Shown here piece by piece: positions 1 through 8,115 of a stretch of 22,386 bases of DNA. The translations under genes were made by a program, and so were the position numbers. The notes under the pieces were generated by a model that did no database searches, was not told the DNA's origin, and saw only the letters and a list, made by a program, of their open reading frames with translations. Numbering within the stretch: position 1 is the stretch's first letter; each line of letters begins with the position of its first letter. The stretch comes from Pedobacter sp. UBA5917 (GTDB lineage Bacteria; Bacteroidota; Bacteroidia; Sphingobacteriales; Sphingobacteriaceae): the NCBI RefSeq assembly GCF_002432345.1, contig NZ_DJDT01000231.1:1-22386 (forward strand), read 5' to 3'.

Positions 1-1
1 A

Positions 2-826
2 GACCTGAAAACAGGCTGGCTGATCAGCACACCATCTAATTCGCCCGAAAATGGGGGCTTGGTTGCCGGCCCTACAATGGATCACCAGATTATCCGTTCG
101 CTTTTTAAAAACTGTGTTGCAGCTGCCGAAGTACTTAATGTAGATGAAGATTTTAGTAAATCGCTAAAAGAGAAAATACAACAGATTGCACCGAACCAGA
201 TCGGTAAATACGGACAATTACAGGAATGGTTAACTGATATTGACGATACAGCGAGTAAACACCGTCATGTTTCGCACTTGTGGGGTGTTTATCCGGGGAA
301 CGATATCACCTGGGATAACAATGAAAAAATGATGCAGGCTGCAAAGCAATCTTTACTTTACCGCGGCGATGAGGCTACAGGCTGGAGTTTAGCCTGGAAA
401 ATTAACTTTTGGGCAAGGTTTAAAGATGGCGATCATGCCATGAAACTGATTAAAATGTTAATGAAACCTGCCAATAATGGAGCAGGATCATATCTTAACC
501 TTTTTGATGCACATCCACCTTTCCAGATTGACGGAAACTTTGGCGGTGCTGCCGGCATTGCAGAAATGATTGTACAGAGCCATCAGGGTTATCTTGATAT
601 TTTGCCTGCATTACCATCGGCCATTCCTAATGGAGAAATTAAAGGTTTACTGGCCCGCGGCGGATTTGAATTGGATCTAAAATGGGCAAATGGATTGTTA
701 AGCTCAATCATTGTAAAATCGAAAACAGGTGGAAATTGTAAAATCCATTACAAAAATAACAACATCAGTTTTGAAACCAAAGCTGGTGAAACCTACAAAT
801 TGGATGGAGATTTGAAAACGCGATGA
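2..826 (+). CDS. GH95 glycosidase (alpha-L-fucosidase or alpha-L-galactosidase), C-terminal part
   Basis: The frame is open from the first bases, so the gene starts upstream; 274 residues of a roughly 800-residue family are present. Visible family blocks are the SPEN...GPTMDHQ segment, a QEW...HRHVSHL block with a Glu at nt 224-226, a GDEATGWSLAWK block, and HPPFQIDGNFGG with an Asp at nt 530-532. In studied GH95 enzymes an invariant Glu acts as general acid, and Asp and Asn residues activate water for inversion; I infer that the Glu and Asp seen here fill the Glu and Asp roles. The C-terminal beta-sandwich follows. The family removes terminal alpha-1,2-L-fucose, and some plant-glycan members remove alpha-L-galactose; the choice cannot be made from this piece. 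The stop codon overlaps the next start as ATGA, suggesting coupled translation with the GH2 gene. The product is probably periplasmic, but its signal peptide is outside the window. Confidence 0.9.
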   Translation, partial: DLKTGWLISTPSNSPENGGLVAGPTMDHQIIRSLFKNCVAAAEVLNVDEDFSKSLKEKIQQIAPNQIGKYGQLQEWLTDIDDTASKHRHVSHLWGVYPGNDITWDNNEKMMQAAKQSLLYRGDEATGWSLAWKINFWARFKDGDHAMKLIKMLMKPANNGAGSYLNLFDAHPPFQIDGNFGGAAGIAEMIVQSHQGYLDILPALPSAIPNGEIKGLLARGGFELDLKWANGLLSSIIVKSKTGGNCKIHYKNNNISFETKAGETYKLDGDLKTR

Positions 827-3800
827 ACTTACTTACGAAATCTAAAGGGACTGAGCGAAGGAAGATTTCGTCAGTATTTAATATAAGTGAAACTTCCGAA
901 GTTTGCCAGCACACAACCACATCAAACTTCGGTAGAAACCTCGTGCGACGCCATGGTTCGTGTCGCCACGAACCAACAGGACAAATACTTTTACTTATTA
1001 TCTTATTTTTTGGTATCAATTTCGTCCACGCACAAACTCAACCCCGAAAAAGCGTTTCATTAAATTCCGGCTGGCTCACCATTGCCGACGAAAAAAGCAA
1101 AAATGCTTATGACGGTTTTCAGGATGTTAACTACAAAACCCAAAACTGGAAAAACGTAAATGTTCCGCATAACTGGGACCAATACGAAGGCTATCAGCGT
1201 AAACTTCATGGGAATAAACATGGTTATGCCTGGTACCGTAAAACATTCAGAACAAGCGAAATTAAACTGGGTAAAAGGTTCTTTTTATATTTCGAAGGGG
1301 TAGGATCATATGCCACCGTTTGGCTGAATGGCAAAAATGTGGGGTATCATGCAGGTGGTAGGACAACTTTTACCCTTGATGTTACTTCGGCAATAAAACT
1401 CAATAACCAGGAAAATATTTTGGCCGTTCGGGCCGATCATCCGGCAAACATTCAGGATTTACCCTGGGTTGATGGTGGCTGTTCAACAGAACGTGGCTTT
1501 TCTGAAGGCTCGCAACCGATGGGGATTTTCCGACCGGTACATTTAATGGTCACCAACGACATCCGCATTGAACCTTTTGGGATCCACATTTGGAACGACA
1601 ACAAGATTTCCGAAAAATCGGCTGTTTTAAATTTAAGTAGCAGCTTAAAAAACTATAGTTTAAAAGCTAAAAATGTCATCATTATCAATCGTTTACTCGA
1701 TGCAGGCGGAAAGCAGGTACAGGCACTTAAAAAAGCAGTTTCGGTTCCGGCTGGAAAAGAAATTCAGATCGATCAGCAGACTGATAAGATCATCGATCCT
1801 AAACTTTGGTCTTTAGAAAATCCTTACCTCTATACATTACAGACTACCATTACCGAAAATGGACGAGTTGTAGATGAACTTAAAACGCCTTATGGTATTC
1901 GCTGGATCAGTTGGCCTATAGGTGATCAGGCTGGTCAAAAACAGTTTTTATTGAACGGAAAGCCAGTTTTTATCAATGGAATTGCAGAATACGAACATTT
2001 AATAGGGCAAAGCCATGCTTTTAGTAACGAACAGATCAGATCAAGGGTAATGCAGATCAAAGCCGCAGGTTTTAATGCTTTCCGCGACGCCCACCAACCA
2101 CACAATTTACTTTATTCAGAATATTGGGATAAGGAGGGGATTTTATGTTGGACGCAAATGGCAGCACATATCTGGTACAACACGCCTGAATTTAGGAAGA
2201 ATTTTAAAACGCTTTTAACCGATTGGGTTAAAGAACGGCGGAATAGTCCGGCAGTTGTTTTGTGGGGATTGGAAAACGAAAGTACCTTGCCCGAAGATTT
2301 CGCTAAAGAATGTACCGAACTGATCAGGAAACTTGATCCTACAGCTTCTTCTCAACGAAAGGTAACCACTTGCAATGGCGGCAAAGGAACCGATTGGGAT
2401 GTTCCGCAAAACTGGACCGGTACATATGGCGGTAATCCACTTACCTACGGCGAGGACCTTAAAAAACAGGTTTTAGTTGGCGAATACGGTGCATGGAGAA
2501 CCATCGATCTGCATGATACCGATGCAAATGGAAAAGGTTATACCGAAAATAAAATGACCGATTTAATGGAAACCAAAGTCCGTTTGGCAGAATCGGTGAA
2601 GAATGAAACTGCCGGACACTTTTTTTGGCTCTACAGCTCGCACGATAACCCCGGCAGGGTACAGGGCGGCGAGGGTTTGAGAGATCTGGACCGGGTGGGA
2701 CCTGTAAATTATAAGGGCATGTTTACGCCCTGGGAAGAGCCAACCGATGTTTTTTACCTATTCAGGGCTAATTATGCATCAAAACAAACCGATCCGATGG
2801 TTTATATTGTTTCGCATACCTGGCCAAACCGCTGGAACAAACCCGGAATTAAAGATAGTATTGTGGTTTATTCCAATTGTGATGAGGTAGAGCTTTTTAA
2901 CGATATTAACGGACAATCGCTCGGCAGGCGAAAACGAGGTGCGGTTGGTACACATTTCCAATGGAATAAACCTGAAATTAAATATAACGTACTTTATGCA
3001 ATCGGTTATGTTAATGGAAAAGCTGTTGCTAAAGATCAGATCGTACTTCAAAACTTACCCCAAAGTCCTAATTTTGATAAATTAATCACCGATAAAAAAC
3101 TAACCCTTCCAGCTAAAAATTACAATTACGTATACCGTATCAATTGCGGGGGTGGCGATTATATCGATGGTAACGGCAATAAATGGTCTGCCGACCGAAA
3201 TTTAACTGCTATTGATAATTATGGCTCAACATCTTGGACAGCTGATTTCCCAGGTGTTCCTGCATTTTTTGCCAGTCAGCGCCGTACTTTTCAGCCCATT
3301 GGTGGTACCAAAGACTGGAAGCTTTTTCAGACTTTCAGATATGGAAGAGATCAGTTGAAATACCATTTCCCATTACCGGATGGAGAATATCTGGTAGAAC
3401 TTTACTTTATAGAGCCCTGGCTGGGCATTGGTGGCGGTTATAACGCCAAAGCCATGCGTTTATTTAACGTCGCTTTTAACGGTAAAACCGTAATCAAAGA
3501 TCTGGATATCTGGAAAGAAACGGGAAGCAACATGCTACTTAAAAAATCAATCAGAACAACTATTAAAGGTGGTTTTCTGGATATTAATTTTCCTGAAATA
3601 AAAGTGGCGCAGGCAGTAATTTCTGCTATTTCCATAGCGAGTTTAAAACAGGATATTAAACCTGCATCTGCAGGCCAATCGCTTTTAAAAGGGATAAAAA
3701 ATGCCGAGCTTAACAGCTGGCTCGATATTGGGGAGGAACAGTTTAAAGCTGAACTTTCAACTTTCACCAACCTGCCTTCAAATTTATATGGCGCCGAATG

Positions 3801-4449
3801 GTTAAAGTTTATACGCGGTCAGGAGGGGATTGAATTTACTGCAACTGATTCTGTCGACACTTTTATTGCACTTGCTAAAAACAGCAGCATCCCGGAAGGT
3901 TTTGAAGATACCAAAAGCACTTTAAACAACAGTAACGACGAAACATTTAACCTTTACCGCAAAAGGTTAAATCCAAACGAAAGAATTATTTTTGATAGCC
4001 GTACCTCCACAGTTTTTGTGTTGCCCGTTACCCATTTACAACCCGCTTACGATTTAAAAAGTACCACAACCTACAAAGCTATCGATGGTATTTTGGAAGG
4101 AAAAGAAATTACAAAAAAGGTTTTGATGGATAAAGTCCGGGTAGTTTTTAATGCAACTGATCAAGGAGCTTTAACCTGGAATATTTCAGTTGGTGTAGCC
4201 GATACCTATTCTTTAACCATCAAATACCATAATCCTACTGATCAGCCTTTAAAAGCCAGGCTCGAATTTTTATCAGCCGATGGCACCCTGATGAAAACCG
4301 AGGTGGCAGAATTTGCACCAACCAAAAAAGGGAAATGGAATTACCTGAATACCAATACCGGAAGCATGATTAATGCCGGAAGTTATAAAGTACGGCTTAT
4401 TGCTACAGAAAGTAAGGGATTAGCTGTAGATGCCGTAGATGTTCAATAA
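823..4449 (+). CDS. GH2 beta-glycosidase (beta-galactosidase-like) with malectin domain
   Basis: A 1208-residue frame. The h-region of a signal peptide lies at about residues 54-68, with cleavage after HA at about 70. Then come the GH2 sugar-binding sandwich (about 78-245), an Ig-like domain (about 250-360) and a TIM barrel (about 365-640). The acid/base Glu is E486 (WGLENES) and the nucleophile is E554 (VGEYGAW), so a retaining enzyme is expected. A malectin-like domain (about 767-940) follows, then about 150 unassigned residues, then a CBM-like beta domain (about 1100-1208). Likely substrates are terminal beta-galactosides or related sugars on pectin side chains; specificity cannot be read. 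The start is odd: the ATG at 823 gives over 50 residues before the hydrophobic core, and these are encoded by a palindromic repeat (835-974). An in-frame GTG at 943 would give a normal signal peptide. I keep 823 because of the ATGA overlap with GH95. Confidence 0.88.
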   Translation: MNLLTKSKGTERRKISSVFNISETSEVCQHTTTSNFGRNLVRRHGSCRHEPTGQILLLIILFFGINFVHAQTQPRKSVSLNSGWLTIADEKSKNAYDGFQDVNYKTQNWKNVNVPHNWDQYEGYQRKLHGNKHGYAWYRKTFRTSEIKLGKRFFLYFEGVGSYATVWLNGKNVGYHAGGRTTFTLDVTSAIKLNNQENILAVRADHPANIQDLPWVDGGCSTERGFSEGSQPMGIFRPVHLMVTNDIRIEPFGIHIWNDNKISEKSAVLNLSSSLKNYSLKAKNVIIINRLLDAGGKQVQALKKAVSVPAGKEIQIDQQTDKIIDPKLWSLENPYLYTLQTTITENGRVVDELKTPYGIRWISWPIGDQAGQKQFLLNGKPVFINGIAEYEHLIGQSHAFSNEQIRSRVMQIKAAGFNAFRDAHQPHNLLYSEYWDKEGILCWTQMAAHIWYNTPEFRKNFKTLLTDWVKERRNSPAVVLWGLENESTLPEDFAKECTELIRKLDPTASSQRKVTTCNGGKGTDWDVPQNWTGTYGGNPLTYGEDLKKQVLVGEYGAWRTIDLHDTDANGKGYTENKMTDLMETKVRLAESVKNETAGHFFWLYSSHDNPGRVQGGEGLRDLDRVGPVNYKGMFTPWEEPTDVFYLFRANYASKQTDPMVYIVSHTWPNRWNKPGIKDSIVVYSNCDEVELFNDINGQSLGRRKRGAVGTHFQWNKPEIKYNVLYAIGYVNGKAVAKDQIVLQNLPQSPNFDKLITDKKLTLPAKNYNYVYRINCGGGDYIDGNGNKWSADRNLTAIDNYGSTSWTADFPGVPAFFASQRRTFQPIGGTKDWKLFQTFRYGRDQLKYHFPLPDGEYLVELYFIEPWLGIGGGYNAKAMRLFNVAFNGKTVIKDLDIWKETGSNMLLKKSIRTTIKGGFLDINFPEIKVAQAVISAISIASLKQDIKPASAGQSLLKGIKNAELNSWLDIGEEQFKAELSTFTNLPSNLYGAEWLKFIRGQEGIEFTATDSVDTFIALAKNSSIPEGFEDTKSTLNNSNDETFNLYRKRLNPNERIIFDSRTSTVFVLPVTHLQPAYDLKSTTTYKAIDGILEGKEITKKVLMDKVRVVFNATDQGALTWNISVGVADTYSLTIKYHNPTDQPLKARLEFLSADGTLMKTEVAEFAPTKKGKWNYLNTNTGSMINAGSYKVRLIATESKGLAVDAVDVQ
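835..974. repeat. chain of three palindromes inside the GH2 5' end
   Basis: Three perfect inverted repeats follow one another: ACGAAATCT 835-843 with AGATTTCGT 863-871; CCGAAGTTTG 896-905 with CAAACTTCGG 923-932; and GGTTCGTG 955-962 with CACGAACC 967-974 around a TCGC loop. They encode the low-complexity residues before the signal-peptide core of the GH2 enzyme. Such clustered palindromes are normal for small dispersed intergenic repeats (REP/MITE-like) and abnormal for the start of a secreted glycosidase. No second copy is visible in the window. Confidence 0.65.
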
Positions 4450-4516
4450 GATAATATGGTACAATAGCTGGCCAAAATCTTATATTAATGCTGGTATTTA
4501 GCCATGCATATTTGTT

Positions 4517-4526
4517 TTAACCAAAT
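4517..4526 (+). promoter_or_regulatory. TTAACCAAAT motif upstream of the symporter
   Basis: A variant of the TAACCAAA motif that precedes several genes here; it ends 21 nt before the symporter ATG. The gap between the GH2 gene and the symporter (4450-4547) has no clear terminator, so read-through from GH2 is likely. The motif could be part of a translation-initiation region, but one variant copy is weak evidence on its own. Confidence 0.3.
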
Positions 4527-4547
4527 TAATAAACGAGCCAACAAGTA

Positions 4548-6122
4548 ATGAAAGGTTTACCTGTATTCGATCTAACGATCATCTTCATTTATCTTGTTGC
4601 GATGATATTGGTTGGTGTTTATTTTTCGCGAAAAAATAAAAATTCCGAACAGTTTACAAAAGCTTCGGGCCTCATTCCCGGATGGGCGATAGGTTTATCC
4701 ATTTATGCAACATTTTTAAGCAGCAATACCTTTTTAGGCGTTCCCGGTAAATCGTTTGGGGGCAACTGGAATGCATTTGTATTCAGTATTTCCATGCCTT
4801 TGGCCGCATGGGTGGCCGCTAAATATTTTGTGCCATTTTACCGTAGTACCGGAGAGATTTCGGCTTATACCCATTTAGAGAAACGTTTCGGTGCCTGGGC
4901 AAGGGTTTATGCCGTTGTTTGTTTTCTGCTTACACAACTGGCGAGGATGGGATCTATATTTTTTGGGATTGCTTTAAGTTTACAGGCACTTACTGGTTAT
5001 TCCATGCAGATAATTATGATTGTGATGGGCATCTGCATCATTGTTTACACTGTTTTGGGAGGAATTGAAGCAGTAATATGGACAGAAGTGGTACAGGCGG
5101 TTGTAAAAACATTCGGCGCGCTGCTCATTTTGTATCTTATTATCACAAACATGCCCGGCGGTGTATCTAAAATTGTAGAAATTGGAAAAACAGCCGATAA
5201 ATTCAGCTTGGGGAGTTTTAAACCCGATTTTGTAAGCTCATCGTTTTGGGTGGTACTGCTCTATGGTTTTTTTATCAACCTGAACAATTTTGGGATGGAC
5301 CAGAACTACATCCAGCGTTACCATACCGCATCATCAGGCAAAGCGGCTTCCAAATCAATATGGCTATGTGTTTGGTTGTATATTCCGGCGTCGTTGCTCT
5401 TTTTTATTATAGGATCTTGCTTATATGCCTATTATGAGGTCAATCCGGAATTGTTGCAATCGATTAAATACCAAGTAGCCATCGAACGTTTGCCATTAAA
5501 TGCTTCGGCAGCAGAAATATTGAGGCTGCAAAATACATTGCTCCCGTCAGATTACGGCGATAAGATTATGCCGAATTTTATGGTCACTAAAATTCCGGCA
5601 GGCTTAGTGGGACTGATTGTTTCGGCCATTTTATCAGCTGCAATGAGTACCATAAGCTCGGGCATGAACGCTTCTGCAACGGTTTTTTCGGTTGATATAT
5701 ATAAAAGATATTTTAAACCTGATATAACCGAAAAACAGAATTTATCGCTTCTGCACATTGCTACAGTGGGTTTTGGTTTACTGGGGATGATTACCGGAAT
5801 TGCGATGATCGGTGTAAAAAGCATTTTGGACATTTGGTGGGAACTTTCGGGTATTTTTGCAGCCGGTATGCTGGGTTTATTTCTCCTGGGTATAATAAGC
5901 CGGCAGACCAAAAACCATGAAGCCATTACCGCTACTATTATTGGCATCGCTGTAATTATATGGATGACATTTTCTTCACTTCTTCCTCCGGAATATGAAG
6001 TTTTTAGAAATCCGCTACATAAAAATATGATTATCGTAATGGGAACTTTAACTATTTTCTTAACGGGATTGTTCCTCACGAAAATTAAAAGGAAAAACAC
6101 AGAAACAGTCCCCCAAAGTTAA
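4548..6122 (+). CDS. sodium:solute symporter (SSS family), probable sugar or sugar-acid importer
   Basis: 524 residues, strongly hydrophobic, with about 13 membrane segments expected for the LeuT-fold SSS family. Hallmarks are GGIEAVIWTEVVQ (residues 171-183), DQNYIQRY (251-258) and a Ser/Asn-rich SAAMSTISSGMN segment (363-374), where the family places its Na2 sodium site. It sits in the inner membrane and would import a small solute with Na+. Sugars, sialic acid and carboxylates are all family substrates, and the sequence does not decide among them. It lies between a glycosidase and a DHDPS-family lyase 40 nt downstream, so a sugar or sugar acid released by GH95/GH2 is the reasonable guess. 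It is probably co-transcribed with both neighbours. A long open frame on the opposite strand is only a mirror of the hydrophobic codons. Confidence 0.9.
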   Translation: MKGLPVFDLTIIFIYLVAMILVGVYFSRKNKNSEQFTKASGLIPGWAIGLSIYATFLSSNTFLGVPGKSFGGNWNAFVFSISMPLAAWVAAKYFVPFYRSTGEISAYTHLEKRFGAWARVYAVVCFLLTQLARMGSIFFGIALSLQALTGYSMQIIMIVMGICIIVYTVLGGIEAVIWTEVVQAVVKTFGALLILYLIITNMPGGVSKIVEIGKTADKFSLGSFKPDFVSSSFWVVLLYGFFINLNNFGMDQNYIQRYHTASSGKAASKSIWLCVWLYIPASLLFFIIGSCLYAYYEVNPELLQSIKYQVAIERLPLNASAAEILRLQNTLLPSDYGDKIMPNFMVTKIPAGLVGLIVSAILSAAMSTISSGMNASATVFSVDIYKRYFKPDITEKQNLSLLHIATVGFGLLGMITGIAMIGVKSILDIWWELSGIFAAGMLGLFLLGIISRQTKNHEAITATIIGIAVIIWMTFSSLLPPEYEVFRNPLHKNMIIVMGTLTIFLTGLFLTKIKRKNTETVPQS

Positions 6123-6162
6123 TCGGGACAAACTAAAAGCACATTTATTAGATCAAAACACA

Positions 6163-7095
6163 ATGGAAAACTCACAAAAAGGGTTCATCCCGGTTATGCT
6201 CACGCCTTTTTTGAGCAATGGAAATATCGATTACCCCGCTTTAACACAGCTTACCGAAATTTACCTTCAGGCGGGTGCGTCGGGTTTATTTGCCAATTGC
6301 CTCTCGAGCGAAATGTTCGAATTAAGTGATCAGGAGCGGATTTTAGCTATAAAACATATTGTAAAAGTGGTAAACGGTGCTGTACCTGTAGTTGCAACCG
6401 GAACTTTTGGAGGAGAAATTGCTAAACAGGCCGATTTTGTAAAAACCGTGAGCGGTACAGGTGTAGAAGCCGTAATTGCCATAACCAGTTTACTGGCCGA
6501 TGAAAATGAACCAGATGAGGTATTTAACGATCGTGTTTTCGATCTCCTCAACCAAACCGAAGATATTCCGATTGGTTTTTACGAATGCCCTGTTCCATAC
6601 AAAAGAGTATTAAAACCGAAACAATTAGCTGATTTTGTATCTACGGGCAGGATAATTTACCATAAAGATACAAGTCTGGATCTGATGCAGATCAAAGAAA
6701 AGCTCAGATTAACCAATGGGGCAGCTTTTGGTCTGTACGATGCTTACATGGTTCATGCGGTCGAATCCTTAAAAGCAGGTTCTTCGGGTTTATCCTGCAT
6801 ACAGGGCAATTATTTCCCTGAACTGATTGTGTGGCTTTGCGACCATTATAATGATGAATCGTTTAAAGAAGAAGTACAGGTTGTACAGCAGTTTTTAACC
6901 GACAATATGGAGGTGATGCACAATGTGTATCCGGTGGTTTCTAAATATTTCCTGCAAAAGCGTGGGCTGAACATTTCTACTTTCACGCGTAGAAATGTAG
7001 GTGCATTTACCCCAAAAGTAGTTAAAGCGGTAGAAACACTCTTGGATGATTATATTTTATTAAGAAATAATCTGGATATTAAGGTTTTTATATAA
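6163..7095 (+). CDS. dihydrodipicolinate synthase/N-acetylneuraminate lyase family aldolase
   Basis: 310 residues, the usual length of this TIM-barrel class I aldolase family. The Schiff-base lysine is K168 in YHKDTS and the catalytic tyrosine is Y140 in GFYECP. The substrate-recognition loop reads NCLSSE, whereas true DapA has a GTTGE-type loop, so lysine synthesis is unlikely. Family members cleave 2-keto-3-deoxy sugar acids, or N-acetylneuraminate, to pyruvate plus an aldehyde. No signal peptide is seen, so it is cytoplasmic. It is the last gene of the apparent GH95-GH2-symporter operon and is followed by hairpins. Because GH95 releases L-fucose or L-galactose, a role in an L-fuconate or L-galactonate type pathway is possible; KDG or sialic acid cleavage are alternatives. 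The family is sure, the substrate is not. Confidence 0.85.
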   Translation: MENSQKGFIPVMLTPFLSNGNIDYPALTQLTEIYLQAGASGLFANCLSSEMFELSDQERILAIKHIVKVVNGAVPVVATGTFGGEIAKQADFVKTVSGTGVEAVIAITSLLADENEPDEVFNDRVFDLLNQTEDIPIGFYECPVPYKRVLKPKQLADFVSTGRIIYHKDTSLDLMQIKEKLRLTNGAAFGLYDAYMVHAVESLKAGSSGLSCIQGNYFPELIVWLCDHYNDESFKEEVQVVQQFLTDNMEVMHNVYPVVSKYFLQKRGLNISTFTRRNVGAFTPKVVKAVETLLDDYILLRNNLDIKVFI

Positions 7096-7104
7096 GTTAA
7101 CGCT

Positions 7105-7127
7105 AACGCTCGTTTCTAACGAGCGTT
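7105..7127. terminator. hairpin after the aldolase gene (10-bp stem, 3-nt loop)
   Basis: AACGCTCGTT at 7105-7114 and AACGAGCGTT at 7118-7127 form a perfect stem around TCT, 9 nt after the aldolase stop. No long T-run follows, so it is not a textbook intrinsic terminator. It may still stop or protect the transcript end. It is the first of three hairpins in this convergent gap. Confidence 0.5.
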
Positions 7128-7135
7128 GAATAATT

Positions 7136-7153
7136 TATCGTTTACAAACGATA
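7136..7153. repeat. second hairpin in the convergent gap
   Basis: TATCGTTT at 7136-7143 is perfectly complementary to AAACGATA at 7146-7153, with almost no loop; in practice a 7-bp stem with a 4-nt loop. It may assist transcript ending for either converging gene. Confidence 0.4.
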
Positions 7154-7181
7154 GAATCGTATAGCTATTTAAGCATTCAAC

Positions 7182-7214
7182 AGACCTTATAGGTTTTTTA
7201 GACCTATAAGGTCT
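7182..7214. terminator. 13-bp palindrome between convergent genes, possible bidirectional terminator
   Basis: AGACCTTATAGGT at 7182-7194 pairs perfectly with ACCTATAAGGTCT at 7202-7214 around a T-rich loop. It lies 8 nt past the 3' end of the AraC gene (minus strand) and 87 nt past the aldolase stop, where a shared terminator would be expected. The T-run is in the loop, not after the stem, so classic intrinsic termination is uncertain. It may instead be a dispersed palindromic repeat. Confidence 0.5.
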
Positions 7215-7221
7215 TAAAAAA

Positions 7222-8091
7222 TTAATTCAAATACTTTCTTTTATAATCCAGTGGTGTCATCCCGGTCACTTTTTTAAAGTGACGGTAAAAATTCGATACG
7301 TTATTAAAACCACAATCGAAACAGATCATTTCGGTGGGCAGCTTGTTTTCGATAAGGAAACGGCAGGCATGACTTACCCTGATTTCGATCAGAAAATCAT
7401 AATACGTTTTTTTTGTCATCAGTTTAAAATACCTGCAGAAAGAAGTTACGCTTAAATTACTCAGCGAGGCCACTTCTTCAAGTGTAATGTCCTTTTTGTA
7501 ATTGCTGAGTGTATAGTTGCAGATTTTATTGATGCGAAGCGTTTCGGACTCGTTGCTTTGATAAAAGGTATTTTTACCGGTTACAATTGTCGAATATTCA
7601 TCTGTTTCGGCCAATGTTTTTAAAATAGAGAGCAAAATAATAATGCGGTCGAGGTTGGTTGCATCAACAGCTGCGCGCATCAGATCAACAAGTTTATCCT
7701 TGGCTTTACCTTTAATCACCATTCCGCTTTTGGCCTTTTCAAACAATTTGGGAAGAAGGTAGGCCTCGGGCAGCGTAAGCATATATTTCCCCAAACAATC
7801 GGGGAGAAAATGGATTACCATTGCTTCGGTGGTCAATTCGGGATTATTCTGAAAATACTCATCTTTACAGCGCCAGGTATGGGGAAGGTTCTCACCCAAA
7901 AGTACCATCTCATCAGGCACAAAATTACTGATATTATCGCCGATGAAACGCACACCTTCGCCTTTGATCACATAATGCAGTTCGAGCTCGGGATGGTAAT
8001 GCCAGATATTTCCAAAATCGGGCTTAATGTCATGACGGATACTGAAAGAACTTTGTAAAGTAATGGGTACTTTATGAAAATGGGGTTTCAT
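7222..8091 (-). CDS. AraC family transcriptional regulator with cupin sensor domain
   Basis: 289 residues. The N-terminal half carries a cupin/AraC-ligand-type fold with HYHPELELHYVIKGEG (from about residue 31) and a GENLPHTW strand. The C-terminal 100 residues (about 185-289) hold two helix-turn-helix motifs: ITLEEVASLSNLSVTSFCRYF and, nearer the end, the family signature FNNVSNFYRHFKKVTGMTPLDYKRKY. Such proteins bind a small sugar or sugar acid in the cupin and activate nearby catabolic genes. It is the only transcription factor in the window and is transcribed towards the GH95-to-aldolase operon, so it is the best local candidate for control of this PUL. A CTAACCAAAT motif lies 14 nt before its ATG. 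The activated promoters are inferred, not shown. Confidence 0.92.
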   Translation of the reverse strand: MKPHFHKVPITLQSSFSIRHDIKPDFGNIWHYHPELELHYVIKGEGVRFIGDNISNFVPDEMVLLGENLPHTWRCKDEYFQNNPELTTEAMVIHFLPDCLGKYMLTLPEAYLLPKLFEKAKSGMVIKGKAKDKLVDLMRAAVDATNLDRIIILLSILKTLAETDEYSTIVTGKNTFYQSNESETLRINKICNYTLSNYKKDITLEEVASLSNLSVTSFCRYFKLMTKKTYYDFLIEIRVSHACRFLIENKLPTEMICFDCGFNNVSNFYRHFKKVTGMTPLDYKRKYLN

Positions 8092-8105
8092 TGTGAGCTT
8101 AAAAT

Positions 8106-8115
8106 ATTTGGTTAG
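8106..8115 (-). promoter_or_regulatory. CTAACCAAAT motif before the AraC start
   Basis: On the minus strand the motif ends 14 nt before the AraC ATG. The same ten bases occur 8 and 6 nt before the SusC1 and SusC2 starts, which points to a shared translation-initiation or leader element rather than chance. Confidence 0.4.

Noticed and set aside
765..1019. 84-codon minus-strand frame across the GH95/GH2 junction
   Set aside because: It runs through the palindromic element and both real coding ends. It is explained by the repeat, and no gene-like context is seen.
953..1060. ATG at 953 as the true GH2 start
   Set aside because: It is in a different frame from the GH2 domain, and the peptide it opens runs out shortly after without any domain.
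5552..6100. 182-codon open frame on the minus strand opposite the symporter
   Set aside because: It mirrors the hydrophobic codons of a well-supported transporter gene, has no initiation context and no recognisable domain.
4548..7095. Sialic acid import and cleavage (symporter plus N-acetylneuraminate lyase)
   Set aside because: Possible for both families, but no sialidase, NanE, NanK or epimerase gene is visible and the surroundings point to pectin, so it is kept only as an alternative.
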